From positions 1 through 64,000 of the forward strand of contig JAAAJB010000023.1 of NCBI GenBank assembly GCA_016098155.1: DNA of 64,000 nt, read 5' to 3'. The DNA comes from Actinomortierella ambigua. Its lineage: Eukaryota; Mortierellomycota; Mortierellomycetes; Mortierellales; Mortierellaceae. Shown piece after piece: positions 10,916-22,017 of this stretch. Within the stretch, counting starts at the first letter, position 1; the number at the start of each line of letters is the position of its first letter. The translations under genes were made by a program, and so were the position numbers. Below the pieces are notes generated by a model. That model made no database searches, had not been told where the DNA came from, and saw only the letters and a program-made list of their open reading frames with translations.

Positions 10916-12924
10916 CCCTCCATCTTTCCTCGTCGGGACACTCCCCTCTTATCCCATGATCAAAGAGAAGTTGAAAGGGGAAAAAAAAGCCTAAGCTAAA
11001 CACTGCTTCTCTATTGTGTGGGTGTCTCGCACTCATTTACCAGGGAAGGTGAGCCATCAAAATTGTGCACGCCTTCATAACGATGGTGTTCACTGTTTCT
11101 TCCCCAGAAAAAGAGCAAACTTGAAGGTTGCGTAGTCTCGAGCATTTTGGGCGAATGCCATATCCACGTTTAGACAACTCTCATAATGTTTGGTCAAACA
11201 GTGTGGTCACACAACATTCACAGCACAACCTTCTGTATTTTGTACCCGGGAATATTGAACATCAACTTTTGTCGTCCGAGGCCTTCCCCATCAAGTCAAG
11301 GTATGTACAGTGAGTTGAGTGAGGACTGTGGTCTATCTCGAGAGTCCCATTATATAATTGCTGGGATCGTCTCAGCTGTTGAAACCTTATTTGTGCAAGC
11401 CCAGAAGCAGGGGCACCTGAGCTCATTGATGAAGTAATCGAACAAAGCAATTCATGGTACCCAGTTGGAAATGTAGATCTCTCTCTTTCCTCCTTCTCTT
11501 CACATTCATACACTCGCCCCCGCATCCATCGTGTGTATGAGAGCATAGAGCGCAGCAGTCAGCCCCTGATCACCCGGATGCGTCATTTTAACTTTTGTTG
11601 TCCGTGTGATGGTTTTGCCTTTGATTCCAGCCAACAACTCCGTTGTGTCATGTCACTCAGGTGTACAGTACTCGATGGTCCAAAAGTTTAGTGGCTTTTG
11701 ATCTACGTTGTACAGCTGGACAACAATATTTACCCCTCCACCTTTTTCTTCTTCTTTTCATTCTTCACAAACCCATGCATGCTCTCTTCAACTTCACCAT
11801 AGCAGCAACCAAGAATCACTCACAACCTTCGTGTCACGGAATTTCAACCCACTCACTTATCAGCCTTTAAACTTTCGACCATATTGCAACACATATTAGG
11901 CTACCCCTCCCCTATTTTTTCAAATTCCATTTCATTTTTGCAAGCCCCATTTTAGTCTGCAAGTATCCAGCTGAAATTTACCCTTCACACCCACTATCTC
12001 TTCTGCAAATGGCAGCAAGGCAAGGATGTTGGCCTTCGACCATTGACAGAGTGGGAAAAAAAATGAGATGTATCATGAGGGATTTTCACCGTTGCGCCGG
12101 AAAAAATCAAAGTCCGGCAGTGAAGACATACCAAAGGTCATACATGCTTTGATCCATATTGGGTCACACTGAATCGACGACGAGCAGAACGGCGGCTGAA
12201 AGGGCTTACTAACTGATATCAGCGTTGGCATGACACCGACGTACCTGAAGGTTTGCTCAAGGATGATAATGAACGAGTAAAAGACCTTTGAAACCCAACG
12301 GTTGGCGGTAAAACATCGGCGATTATTGCCTCAGCCCTTTGTGTTGGCGATCTTGGATGTTTGATGGTAGAAGGAGCAAAAGCGGCATTTACTGGCAATA
12401 TGGTACAGAACAGATTCTATACATCCAGTATCGATGATGTGGAGCGCGATGACAAGAGCATAACCCCGCCTGTCAGAGCCCTTCAATATTGTATGACCAA
12501 CTCTCACAGATCACGCTTTGGGAGTGTTCAGCATCAAACCAACTTCTAGCTCCCGTGTATCGTGTGACGGAAACGACTTCCCATCAACTTTGACTTCCGC
12601 TTAAATCGGAACAGTTGGTGGTGCCGACTTCAATATCTCTTCTCGTGGTAGATATTCACTACGTTTTAAAGAGCACGAGAGAATAAAACTTGAGGAGATT
12701 AATCAACAGTTCAAAATTACAAAGATTAATGCAGCGAGATGAGAACGTAAGTCGAGAATGGTCTTCCTGCGCGCCGCGTAGACCGCCGCAGCGTCGTGCT
12801 TTTGAGCATTTGTGCATGGTCCTCCCCGCCATGCGATCGTGACTGCTCTTTGGTTGTAAACATTTCAGCGGGACAAAAAAGGAGTCGGCAATAGAAGCAC
12901 ATTGCATCACAAGCACCAACAACC

Positions 12925-13964
12925 ATGTCGTCGATTGCAAAGGAGATCCTCTCGAAGGCTGGACAGTCGTTGCCAGTAATCACAAAGTCCACTCAGCCTC
13001 GTAACCTTTACCGGACACTGAAGGTTATGGACAACAATGGCTTGGGAGAGCATGTCGTAAGTCGATCAGCCAAATAAGATGCATTTCGTTCGCCATACCA
13101 CGACCTCCTCCTTTGGCCTTTTATGCCTACCAGCCGTGAGGCACAAGATGGATATCAACGCCCCAGCGTTTGTATTTCATTGTGCCCTCAACCAACGATC
13201 ACATTTACACGACTGCGCAACGTCCCCCCTCCTTCTTCCTTCGTCCTTTCCGATCAGGCGACCCGAAACATGACTTGCCTCACTATGGCTTCTGATCGGA
13301 GGCCAAAGGATCTTCGCTTTTACGACAGAGAGGTTCGCCTGAACGAGAGGTTGGCATGCAAGACTCTCTGATTGGCGAGGTCACGTTGCAGCAGATGGAA
13401 GCATGGACACGACTATTGGCACACCAATTTTATAGTTGGAACCTTCAGGAACATCACGCCATCGCGCCATAGAGAGCATGTCACAACCCCCCGTCCTCCG
13501 TCAACTACTTGCGCGCACCATCAGTCAATATTGCTCAATATCTACAGCCATACTCTCTTCTAAGATGTTACACGGCAATTCACCTCTCGATTTAGCCGTT
13601 ACATACTTCTCCGCAATCATGCTTTTCCCCCTCCCTCCCTCCCTAACGCAAGTCTTACGAGCCCTAAACCCAAATCTAATGCACGCGCTTTCTTTCTCTA
13701 TCTATCTCTGGTGTTTAGACTACAACCAAGTTGCTGAACAAGGGCTTCCAGGATTGCTATTATAAGGTCACATCAGTTCGCTTCCGTGGCCCTGAATTGA
13801 ACCATGGAAAGGCCTACGGTGTCGAGGTCTGGAAGGGCAAGGTCCTCAACAACGGTGCACCAGTTGAGATCCGGGGCGGTCTGAAGTGGAACTGGGTCAA
13901 ATATAGACCCTCGGCCGAGCACGTTGAGGCAGTACAGGCAGCAGCACAAACCATCAAGGCATGA
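12925..13964 (+). CDS. MRPS34: Mitochondrial ribosomal small-subunit protein mS34
   Basis: Structural protein of the mitochondrial small ribosomal subunit. Two exons in phase: 12925-13056 (44 codons) and 13719-13964, encoding 125 residues. The match to the mS34 family runs nearly end to end: a short helical N-terminus, then LYRTLKVMDNNGLGEHV, then CYYKVTSVRF, HGKAYGVEVWKGK and IRGGLKWNWVKY. Animal mS34 has the corresponding GxGxxVTRxxW, CYWxVTRVxP and HGKAWGxxxxKGK blocks. The protein is absent from baker's yeast but present in many other fungi. The single intron (662 bp) is long for this genome; I found no box C/D or other small RNA in it. The gene is followed 227 bp downstream by MAD1 on the same strand. 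Confidence 0.85.
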
Positions 13965-14191
13965 GCATTGCAACTTGAGTCTTGTATTTTTGCATTCTCT
14001 ATATAGTCCTCTTTTTTTTTTCTTTCATTGTACGTCAGACAGTTTAGAACCTTCCCCCCACCCCTTTTATATATACACTAACAACCATGTCTCTGAAAAA
14101 CGTTTTAGTTGGTGGTCTATTGGTGTTCTTTTTGGGGTGAGAGGAATGGTTCTTTGAGAAGAGACTTGAAGCGTGCCACCAATTTTTGGAC

Positions 14192-17100
14192 ATGGTGGCT
14201 TTGCCACCGAACACCTCAAGCTCATCGGCCTCAAGAGTGAAATTCTCCAACTCGCACAAACGCCAGTTTGCATTACGAAACGACCATGGTGAGACTCATC
14301 GCGTCAACGACCTGGAAACAATGTACGCCGCTCAGGACAACAACTAATGCTGTTGGACATGTGCATGTTATGTGTATGCATGGTTAGATTCCCAAGGAGA
14401 AGCAAGCCTCTCTATCGGCTGCTCACCTCTTGGCAGCAGGAGACCAAGAAAATGACCACTCAGGTATACGGCGACTCGTCCCTCGAACTAGGACACATTC
14501 TACAATAGACGAAGAAGGTAAGGATGCAATCCACTGAAAGCGCACCAAAATAAGGAGAGGAGGGTTCCAGCTCTATTTAACACTGAACGTTACATTCCTC
14601 GCATAGAATATGAACATACCAAGAAGAGACTCAGGGATACACAATACGAGCTGGCAACAACGCGCACTGAGCTCGAGAGGCGCATCATCCAGTTGGAGGA
14701 GACAGTCCAGCGTGCGGAAGTGCAAGAAAAGAAACTGCGTTCGAGGATTGATACATTGGAGGGCCACCGCCGAATTCTGTACACGCAAGAGAAGGAGACC
14801 ACCAAGAAACTGCAAGATCTCGAGGATGAGACCACCAGGACCAAGGCATGTTTCGAAGAGGATCTCGTAATGATGACACCCTCATCAAACAAAAAAAAAA
14901 GCATTACCACCCAATGGAGCTCCATGGATACATGTCAGAAACAGGCGACACGCCTTTGCTAACACCCACTGTTATTCATCAATAGACTGCCAACGACGAG
15001 ATCATTAAAGGATTACGGGAAGAGAATATGGACCTCAAAGAACGCCTATTCCAGCTGCAGGAGCAGAGCCGGGCAACGGAGAGCACTCTGACGCAACGAG
15101 TTCGGGCCCTCGTGTCGACGCATGCGCACCACGAAAAGCTGCTAGCGGAGACGCGAGGCAACAGCGAGAGCCAGAACACGTTGGTGCTGGAAAAGCATCA
15201 ACAACTGACCGAAGCTCTGGCAAAGATTCTAGACTTGGAGGCCCAGAACCGGCAATTGCGGCAAAACATGCAAGGACTTGAGGATGCGGCGCGGATCGAA
15301 CGCGAGCTCAAGAACCAGATGACGTACATCAAGCAGCTTGAGGGCCAGAATCGACAGCTGAGCGTCGAGTGCAAGCACTTTAAACAGTTGTATCAGAACG
15401 TCGAGGTGCTCAAGGAGGAAAAGGCTAGCATGGAGCAGAAACTCAAGATGCTGGATGAACTCGGATTCAAGTGCGCCAAGCTGGAGGTCGAGAATGGGGT
15501 CTTGAAGAAGGAAAAGGAGCAATGGTAGGCGTCCAGCCCTCATAGACACACACACACCTTCACCAGCTTCACGTTCGAGGTAACTCTTTCAGATGAAAGA
15601 CAAACTTGGTCAGAGATGCTCACCGCTTGCTATTTTATTTTATTTTATTGATATAGGACTGTGTTCTTAAGGCAGGGCGACATGACCGACTACAAAGCAC
15701 CATACGAGCTGGCCAAGGCAGTCGCCCAGCTGAGAGCAGAAAAGGCGACCCTGTTGCTTGCAAAGGGCGAATCTGATGCTACGCTAAAGAACAACCACCG
15801 CAGGATCGAACAACTTGAGCAACAGATCAGGGAGGTCATGCACACAGTCGCGTCACAGGAAGAGATCTGTCGGGAAGAAGCCTCCAAGGCCTTGGTGGCA
15901 CAGCGATCCAAGGATCTTGCTCTTCGTGATGCGCAGAATCTTCGGGATCTATTGGTGAGTGCTGATTCATGATGGACTCTTGATATTCGCTGGGCAGCAG
16001 GGTCACAAATGACTAATATACGAGATTTTGTTTTGTTTAAATAGAAAACATACGACATGGAGGAGAAGACTCTTATGGGTGGCAACTATGATGCCCAAAA
16101 GACGGCACGGATTGAGCAACTCGAGGCGCTAGTGCAAGAATACCGCGAAAAGCTGGATGCTGCCATTGCTTCGTCGGCCACAACAGTGTTCCAGCAGAAT
16201 TCCGTGGGCACGGGTGCCCAGAGCCTTCTCGAGACGATCCAAAAGACGACCGAAGGTGTATACGCCCAGCTAAGCACCGACAACAAACGATTAACTGAAG
16301 GTAATTCCGGCTGTCAATAGGATGTATGACGTTGAACAAAAATGTCCCAGTGAATGCTCACCCTTTACCCTTTTTAACTCCTTTTGTTAGATAAACTCAA
16401 GCTGCAGCAGAACTTGGAGATACTTCGGAAGGAGAATGAGTCGCTGGAGGCGAAGTTGGTGGAGCACGAGATCGCCATGGGAGCTGGCGCATTCAACCCA
16501 GCCACGTCTAGGATCCTGGAGATCAATGATAGCCCTGCCAACCGACACCAAGCAATCCGCCAGAAGGTGTTGGACGATTTGAAGGAAGAGAACCGCGCTC
16601 TTTTGGAAGCCTACAAGGCCCTTCAGCAACAGCGACAACAACTTCAAGATCAGCCAACCTCAGAAAACATTGAGATGGTGCCGATGGCTAGCTTGGAGAG
16701 ACTGCAATCGGAGCTTGATCGGATCCAGCAAGAACTTGCTGTGAATGAGAAGAAGATTTCGCGGTTAAAGTCGTCTTGGCGGGACAAGGCAGACGAATTC
16801 CGACAGGCGGTGCACTCGCTGTTGGGGTATAAACTCAACTACCTGGAAGACGGGAGGGTGGAGATGATTTCGGCCTATGCCGCGCAAGAAGACCAGTCAT
16901 TTGTGTTCCGGTCGGGTCAGAACGATGAAGGGTCAATGCAGCTTGTCGGCACCGGAAGTCACGCGTTCATGGAGGACTTTAAGGAGGAGTTTGAGTTTTG
17001 GGTGAATGGTTTGGGTAGCATCCCTGCCTTCCTGAGCCGAGTCACGTTAAGACTGGCAGAAAGCCAGGCTGGCATTTCACAAGAGCAACAACAGCAAACA

Positions 17101-17253
17101 CTACAACCACCACAACAACGACCGACGACTGACAGCAATGCACATCAGAGCAGTAATCCATTTAGCCGGTTGGCCAACCAAGAGGCAGTGCCTTCCTCGG
17201 CTGGAACACCCACAGACCTGACACAAGGATCCGACATGATAATGGACTTGTAG
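14192..17253 (+). CDS. MAD1: Spindle assembly checkpoint protein Mad1
   Basis: Mad1 binds Mad2 at unattached kinetochores and nuclear pores and templates formation of the mitotic checkpoint complex. Exons in phase: 14388-14463, a 9-nt exon at 14509-14517, 14607-14866, 14986-15524, 15657-15954, 16045-16300 and 16391-17253. Together they give about 767 residues, plus an N-terminal exon probably starting at ATG 14192 (MVALPPNTSSSS). The donor of that first exon is unresolved: the good donor after 14288 leaves the wrong phase for the next exon. Almost the whole protein is coiled coil. The C-terminal Mad1 domain is clear: FRQAVHSLLGYKLNYLEDGR, then MQLVGTGSHAFMEDF, then FWVNGLGSIPAFLSRVTLRL. A Gln/Pro-rich tail follows. 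Length is close to that of other Mad1 proteins. Alternative start and first-exon models are possible. Confidence 0.88.
14509..14517 (+). other. Predicted 9-nt microexon of MAD1
   Basis: ACGAAGAAG is flanked by a CTACAATAG acceptor and a GTAAGG donor. Including it joins the phase-1 end of the exon at 14463 to the phase-1 start at 14607, giving Asp-Glu-Glu-Glu-Tyr-Glu at the start of the coiled coil. Its length is a multiple of three, so skipping would also keep the frame. Confidence 0.6.
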
Positions 17254-18238
17254 ACCCCATGCGCAATAAACCCCTCGCTTTGTATCATTACACCAATCAA
17301 TGACCATTTGATAGCGCGTGAGAATAGTTGTCAAATACATGAGGTTCAAACCTTTGAAAAGGGGTTCAAACCCTCCGTACTCATTTCCCCCTTGATTCTA
17401 TGGCCGCAGCCAATGTGTGCTTGCCATCTCTCCTTTTTTATAAGAATGTACATGTACCAAACTGCACCGTCCTTCTCGTGTTAAGGAAGACAGCTGCTCT
17501 CAATTTTGTTAAAAAGATGAAATTAAGGGCTTGCAAGTGGAGACCCTTTGGTCCGACCGAGTCCAATCTGAAGAAGTCGGCTGCTGTAAACATTTTGAAC
17601 CACCGAGTTTTTCGTTCACTAAATAGGTGGGACGCTGCAGGATGTCTTTTTTTTTTTTTAATCGGCAAGGATCATGTCTACACGACCTCTATACTACAGG
17701 AGTAGTGTGTGGGGAATGAAGAGACAGGCCGCCGCACATCAACTCTTGGGTATAAAACCCGCTGGAAAAACTATTGCTTAGGTCAAGTGCATGGGAATAA
17801 TGCACTAGCCACCGCAATCGCCGACTGCCTTGCGGACCTCCGGCTACGCATGGCTACAAAGGTTTGCCAAATTCGCATCTGGCATGGTGTGTCAGCACAG
17901 TTTACAAATACTCTGAATTCATTGACATTGGGTTTACCTTATGTTTAAGACTTCCCCGGATACCTTTGAAAGGGGGTTCGATCCTTTCCACACCCTTCTA
18001 CTTTTTTTCTATATGATTTTTAAGTGCTTCGCCTTTTTTTTTAGGAATCAATGTCGTCAGTGGGAGTCGCACCTTGTCAGATATAGAGAGTGTCATTCTG
18101 TAATTGATGATGCCCAGAAAGCGTGTCAAATGCAGATCGGGGAGTTATGCCCCAATGCTAAGCCGACACACGGCTCCATCTACACTTTTTTTTTCCCGCT
18201 TTCTTTCTTTCTTTCTCACTCACTCACTCGCATACAGT
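17254..18238. other. Non-coding interval between MAD1 and the RING gene
   Basis: No coding frame is supported. The interval contains three exact matches to the RNA polymerase III B-box consensus GWTCRANNC (17344-17352, 17364-17372, 17976-17984) but no foldable tRNA around any of them. Just before the RING gene start there is a TTTC run and a CACT run (about 18198-18230). Confidence 0.65.
17350..17986 (+). repeat. Imperfect 25-bp direct repeats bracketing a 590-bp segment
   Basis: The 25-mer at 17350-17374 (starting ACCTTTGAAAAGGGGTTC) and that at 17962-17986 (ACCTTTGAAAGGGGGTTC) match at 21 of 25 positions. Each includes a B-box-like GTTCRANCC core. The span given covers both copies and the intervening segment, which has no open frame of note. 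Confidence 0.6.
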
Positions 18239-20005
18239 ATGCCCCCATCTACCACTATGGAAGATCACTACGAGTACATCCCTCTCCTCAAGTCATGCGG
18301 CTTCATCCCCACGCGTGGCCCCCAAGGCCCTCCTCATCCGCCCCCAATGGCACCCATGATCGCGGCAGACGGCGAGAGGTCGCATGTCATGATCTACATC
18401 CCCACCCACCCAGACGATCTCGTTCATGTGCCTGCCGGCCAGGCCGGGTTTTTCCATATCGTCTATGCGCGTGAGGACCTGCCACACTCGCCACCTCAAG
18501 AGGACCCCAACTACCACTGGATCCACGAGCCTGGCCGGATGCTACCCTTCATCGGCACGCGGCGCCTACAGCGAAGCAGCTGCCTGTTTCTGGCGGCACC
18601 GAACAACACACGCGTACCAGAGATGTACCGTCGTGTCTCGTCCATGCTCAACAACAAGGCCGTCACCAAGACCCGCAGCTTCTTCCGGGACATTATCGAG
18701 CCGGCTGCCCTCGAGGTGTGGAGGCGGCACCAGGCCCATGTGGGTCGTTCATCGATGCAAGCCATACCACGGGAAGACGAGCATGCTTTGCCCCCCGAGT
18801 GCCCGATCTGCACCCGGGTCAACCCTGTGTTCAAGGTATTTGTCCCCTGTGGACACCGCGTGTGTCTCCAGTGTGAAAAGACGATGGACCGGGCTGGCAC
18901 CATGACTTGCCCCATGTGCCGCCGCCTCCGTCTAGTGTCGACGTTTGAGACCCCTGGAGATCTCTTCAAGATGACGATGGGTCTTCACAAGCATGAATAC
19001 AATCCATCCTGTCCTCCAGGTGGTTGGGACGCCGAGCCTATGTCGGTAGATTCACCCTTTCCTCCCTCCGCTTCCTTCTGCTCAGAAGACGAGGAGGACA
19101 TTCAGGTAATCCACCGCGAACTTCGCGATCGTTTCCACTGGGAGACACCACTCTCTTTCCTCCAATCCATGGAAGAGAGCTATAACCTAGAAGACCCGCT
19201 CGTACAATACCTGTCCCACTTTGCCGAGTCGGACCGTCGGCTGCGAATGCCTCTCGAATCGAACGATCTCTGTCTGTTGGACCCGCCCCTATCAGGTCTG
19301 ACACTGCCACCCCACCGGCTGTACATGGCACTGATCCACTACTGCCTGGACATGCTCACTCTACCACGGCCGTTGGAGTTTCAGCGAAACCGGCGGCACA
19401 GGCACGAAAGGCTGGCCCTCAACCTCGTGATGCTCTTCTTGGTCCCCACGGACGAGTACTCGCCTCGAGGACCTGAGCGTATGCACAACCTCGCGGCTTG
19501 GCTTCGCCATGGTCAGGTTATCCAGGCCCGTCTTCGAAAGGTCCTGTATGGGTGTGCCCGGGCGAATGCCTCCAGTCGCGAGATGTCTGTAGCGGCCAGC
19601 AGTAGCAGCAGCGTACCGACGCCACCGCGGGACTTGCCGGGTGTGATTGAGAACCGACCGATTCATCGCACGTTTCTGTACCTGGGTGTTGAACGGTGGG
19701 TGTGGATCACGCAATCGATCGAGGTCCTGCTGACTTGGATCCGGCTCGCAGCTCAGGCGGAGCATCTTCAAGCACCACCGTATGCCTACCCTTTGGCTTT
19801 GGGTGGCGATCCATCGGACCCTGCGTTGTCTGGCCCGATTGAGCGAAAGAGGCCCATTCAGGATCAACTGTCCTTGGAGTATTATCCACATCGGCATCGC
19901 GGGTTTGAGGCCGCTGATATGGCCGTTCCGGAAGGGGAAAGCGACCACGACTGCCCTTCGTTCTTGTCGTTCATGTCTTCCACACCCATGTGCCAGACTT
20001 TATAG
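18239..20005 (+). CDS. RING-finger (C3HC4) protein, putative E3 ubiquitin ligase
   Basis: Single-exon gene of 588 residues. I chose the start at 18239 (MPPSTTMEDHYEY); the frame extends upstream to 18104 only through simple-sequence DNA. A complete RING lies at residues 188-227: CPICTRVNPVF, then PCGHRVCLQC, then CPMC. The ligands are C188, C191, C204, H206, C209, C212, C224 and C227, spaced C-x2-C-x12-C-x-H-x2-C-x2-C-x11-C-x2-C. RING domains recruit ubiquitin-conjugating enzymes, so E3 activity is inferred. The 187-residue N-terminal part and the roughly 360-residue C-terminal part match no family I know; the C-terminal part is not low-complexity and includes the blocks LPPHRLYMALIHYCLDML and YLGVERWVWITQSIEVLLTW. 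No membrane segment is evident. A CATACAG just before the ATG could be a leader intron acceptor. Confidence 0.82.
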   Translation: MPPSTTMEDHYEYIPLLKSCGFIPTRGPQGPPHPPPMAPMIAADGERSHVMIYIPTHPDDLVHVPAGQAGFFHIVYAREDLPHSPPQEDPNYHWIHEPGRMLPFIGTRRLQRSSCLFLAAPNNTRVPEMYRRVSSMLNNKAVTKTRSFFRDIIEPAALEVWRRHQAHVGRSSMQAIPREDEHALPPECPICTRVNPVFKVFVPCGHRVCLQCEKTMDRAGTMTCPMCRRLRLVSTFETPGDLFKMTMGLHKHEYNPSCPPGGWDAEPMSVDSPFPPSASFCSEDEEDIQVIHRELRDRFHWETPLSFLQSMEESYNLEDPLVQYLSHFAESDRRLRMPLESNDLCLLDPPLSGLTLPPHRLYMALIHYCLDMLTLPRPLEFQRNRRHRHERLALNLVMLFLVPTDEYSPRGPERMHNLAAWLRHGQVIQARLRKVLYGCARANASSREMSVAASSSSSVPTPPRDLPGVIENRPIHRTFLYLGVERWVWITQSIEVLLTWIRLAAQAEHLQAPPYAYPLALGGDPSDPALSGPIERKRPIQDQLSLEYYPHRHRGFEAADMAVPEGESDHDCPSFLSFMSSTPMCQTL

Positions 20006-20238
20006 ATATAAATCTTTTTTTGTTCTCAAAAAAATGTGTATACTCCGATCGCAAGTTCTACAAAGTGAGGGGATGAGGGGCCGCAAACGGGCACGTCACA
20101 CGATGCAACTGAAAAGGCGCGAACCTGCACAGGATGCATCACTATTCGCTTTTCTTTCTTCTCCACCTTCAACCCCCCCCCATCCCCATCACCCTCCTTT
20201 CTGAATTGTAGACTGCTAGTCCTTTCAGAAAACCCATA

Positions 20239-21243
20239 ATGTCGGAACTCCCTGTCATCAACGAGTTTGGCCAAGGCCCCATCACCTGCCATGCCTTCAA
20301 CAAGGACCGCACAGGTACAAAAGACGCTTCGCTGTTGCATGGACAAAGGGTTCTTCACAGTGCCGTTTTCTCTCATTGACCATTCTTCTGTTTCCAACCC
20401 CCCCCCCCTTCCATTCACAACCATTTCCAGAGCTCGCTGTGTGCTTCAACACAAACGTGGTCCACATCTTCCGCAAGAATGGCAACAGCTGGGATGTGCA
20501 GTGGACGCTGGTTGAGCACGACAAACCTGTGACGTCGATCGACTGGGCGGCCAACTCGAACCGCATCGTCACCTGTTCTCAGGACCGCAACGCCTATGTG
20601 TGGACACTCGACCCCCAGATTCAGCAGTGGAAGCCGACCTTGGTCCTGTTGCGCATCAACCGTGCTGCGACTTTTGTCCGTTGGTCGCCCGAGGAGGACA
20701 AGTTTGCTGTCGCGTCCGGTGCTCGCTGCATCAGCATTTGCTACTTTGAGGAGGACAATGACTGGTGGGTCGGCAAACATATCAAGAAACCCATCCGCTC
20801 CACCGTTCTCAGCTTGGATTGGCATCCCAACAACGTCTTGCTGGCTGCTGGCAGTGCAGACATGAAGGTAACATTAGCTACTCTTTCCCCCCCCCCCTCC
20901 GCCACGCTCTTCAGACGAATTGATAGTCATGGGTAAGGCAAGACAAGGTTTATTGAGCTGCTCACATACTCATATTCATATTCGTATTCATATCTCCTTC
21001 TTGCACTGGATTTAGGCCCGCGTTTTCTCGGCTTTCATCAAGGGCGTTGACAAGAAGTATGTCTTTCTTACAAGTTCTTTTCTTACATTGGAACTTTTGA
21101 TAATGGGTCACCTGAGCGGTGGTTAGATGGATCAAGTGGGGATGGAGGATCCCACCACAGCCCACAGCCAAAACTCAATTTTGTTACGCCAAGAAAAAAA
21201 AATCACTGACTCTCTACCCTCACTTGTACTCACTTGTACTCAC

Positions 21244-21274
<31 letters not shown>

Positions 21275-21848
21275 AAATAGGCCTGCTCCATCGCCGTGGG
21301 GTGAGAAGCTTCCCTTTGGCACGCTGTGCGGCGAGTTTTCGAACGGCACGGGCGGCTGGATCCACTCGGTCGGGTTCTCGCCCGATGGCGATGCCTTGGC
21401 GTTTACGGGCCACGACTCGACTCTGACAGTCGTGTACCCGGGCACTGGGTCGATCCAATCGATCCGCGCGCCCTCACTGCCCTACCTGTCCCTGCTGTGG
21501 TTGAACTCCACCCAGCTTGTGGCCGGTGGGCACGATTGTGCACCCCACCTGTTTGAGGCGAACGGCCAGCAGTGGGCCTTTGCCGCGTCGTTGGATCAGG
21601 CGACCAAGAAGGTCGAGGTTGGCCAGTCGGCCCGTGACACCTTCCGCCGCATGGACAGCCGCGGCCAGAGCTCGGGCTCCAACGACACCGAGCTGGCCAC
21701 TCAGCATCAAAACACCATCAATTCCATCCGTGCGTATGAGGGCACGCGTGACAATGTTTCAAAGTTTTCGTCCTCATCCATCGATGGTCGCTTGATCATT
21801 TGGAGCACTGCCAACATCACCAAGGGTATCGCAAACCTTCGTATTTAG
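20239..21848 (+). CDS. ARPC1: Arp2/3 complex subunit 1 (ARPC1, WD40 protein)
   Basis: Scaffold subunit of the Arp2/3 complex, which nucleates branched actin at endocytic sites and hyphal tips. Four exons in phase: 20239-20314, 20431-20867, 21016-21056 and 21281-21848, encoding 373 residues, the usual length of the family. WD40 repeats run the whole length: [20 protein letters not shown], then [63 protein letters not shown] and [20 protein letters not shown]. The C-terminal blade ends in GRLIIWS. The loop before it ([17 protein letters not shown]) corresponds to the protruding insert of ARPC1 that contacts the actin filament. Intron 3 ends in a very long T/A run directly before its TAG acceptor. 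The 3' end faces GET3 with 169 bp between stop codons. Confidence 0.96.
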
Positions 21849-22017
21849 AAGACAGGTTTCTTTCCACTCTGAAATATATAATTGTTTGATGACAGGAATA
21901 TGAACTTTTTTTTTGAGGGTTATCCTTTTCTATTGGTGTACTACATAGCAAGGAGGAGAAGGGGGATGCGGGAATGGGTGGAGGGAGGGGGGGATACGGG
22001 GGCTTGTTTCTAAACAT

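Larger units (their letters stand above)
10329..12924. other. 2.6 kb non-coding interval between divergent F-box and mS34 genes
   Basis: No open frame here has coding character; the longest are short and unconserved in appearance. Identifiable contents are the purine minisatellite at 10369-10520, a CT dinucleotide run at 10834-10859, a tandem duplication at 10865-10915 and several poly-A runs. From about 11100 to 12700 the sequence is of ordinary complexity, AT-richer than the genes and without simple repeats. It could be regulatory DNA, an unspliced non-coding transcript or decayed sequence; I cannot tell which. The frame at 12361-12549 (62 codons) was considered and not called. Confidence 0.6.

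Noticed and set aside
12361..12549. 62-codon plus-strand open frame upstream of mS34
   Set aside because: No family resemblance, no splice context and no feature that sets it apart from chance frames.
17344..17990. Possible tRNA genes or tRNA-derived SINE
   Set aside because: B-box-like motifs are present but no acceptor stem, D arm or A box can be folded around any of them.
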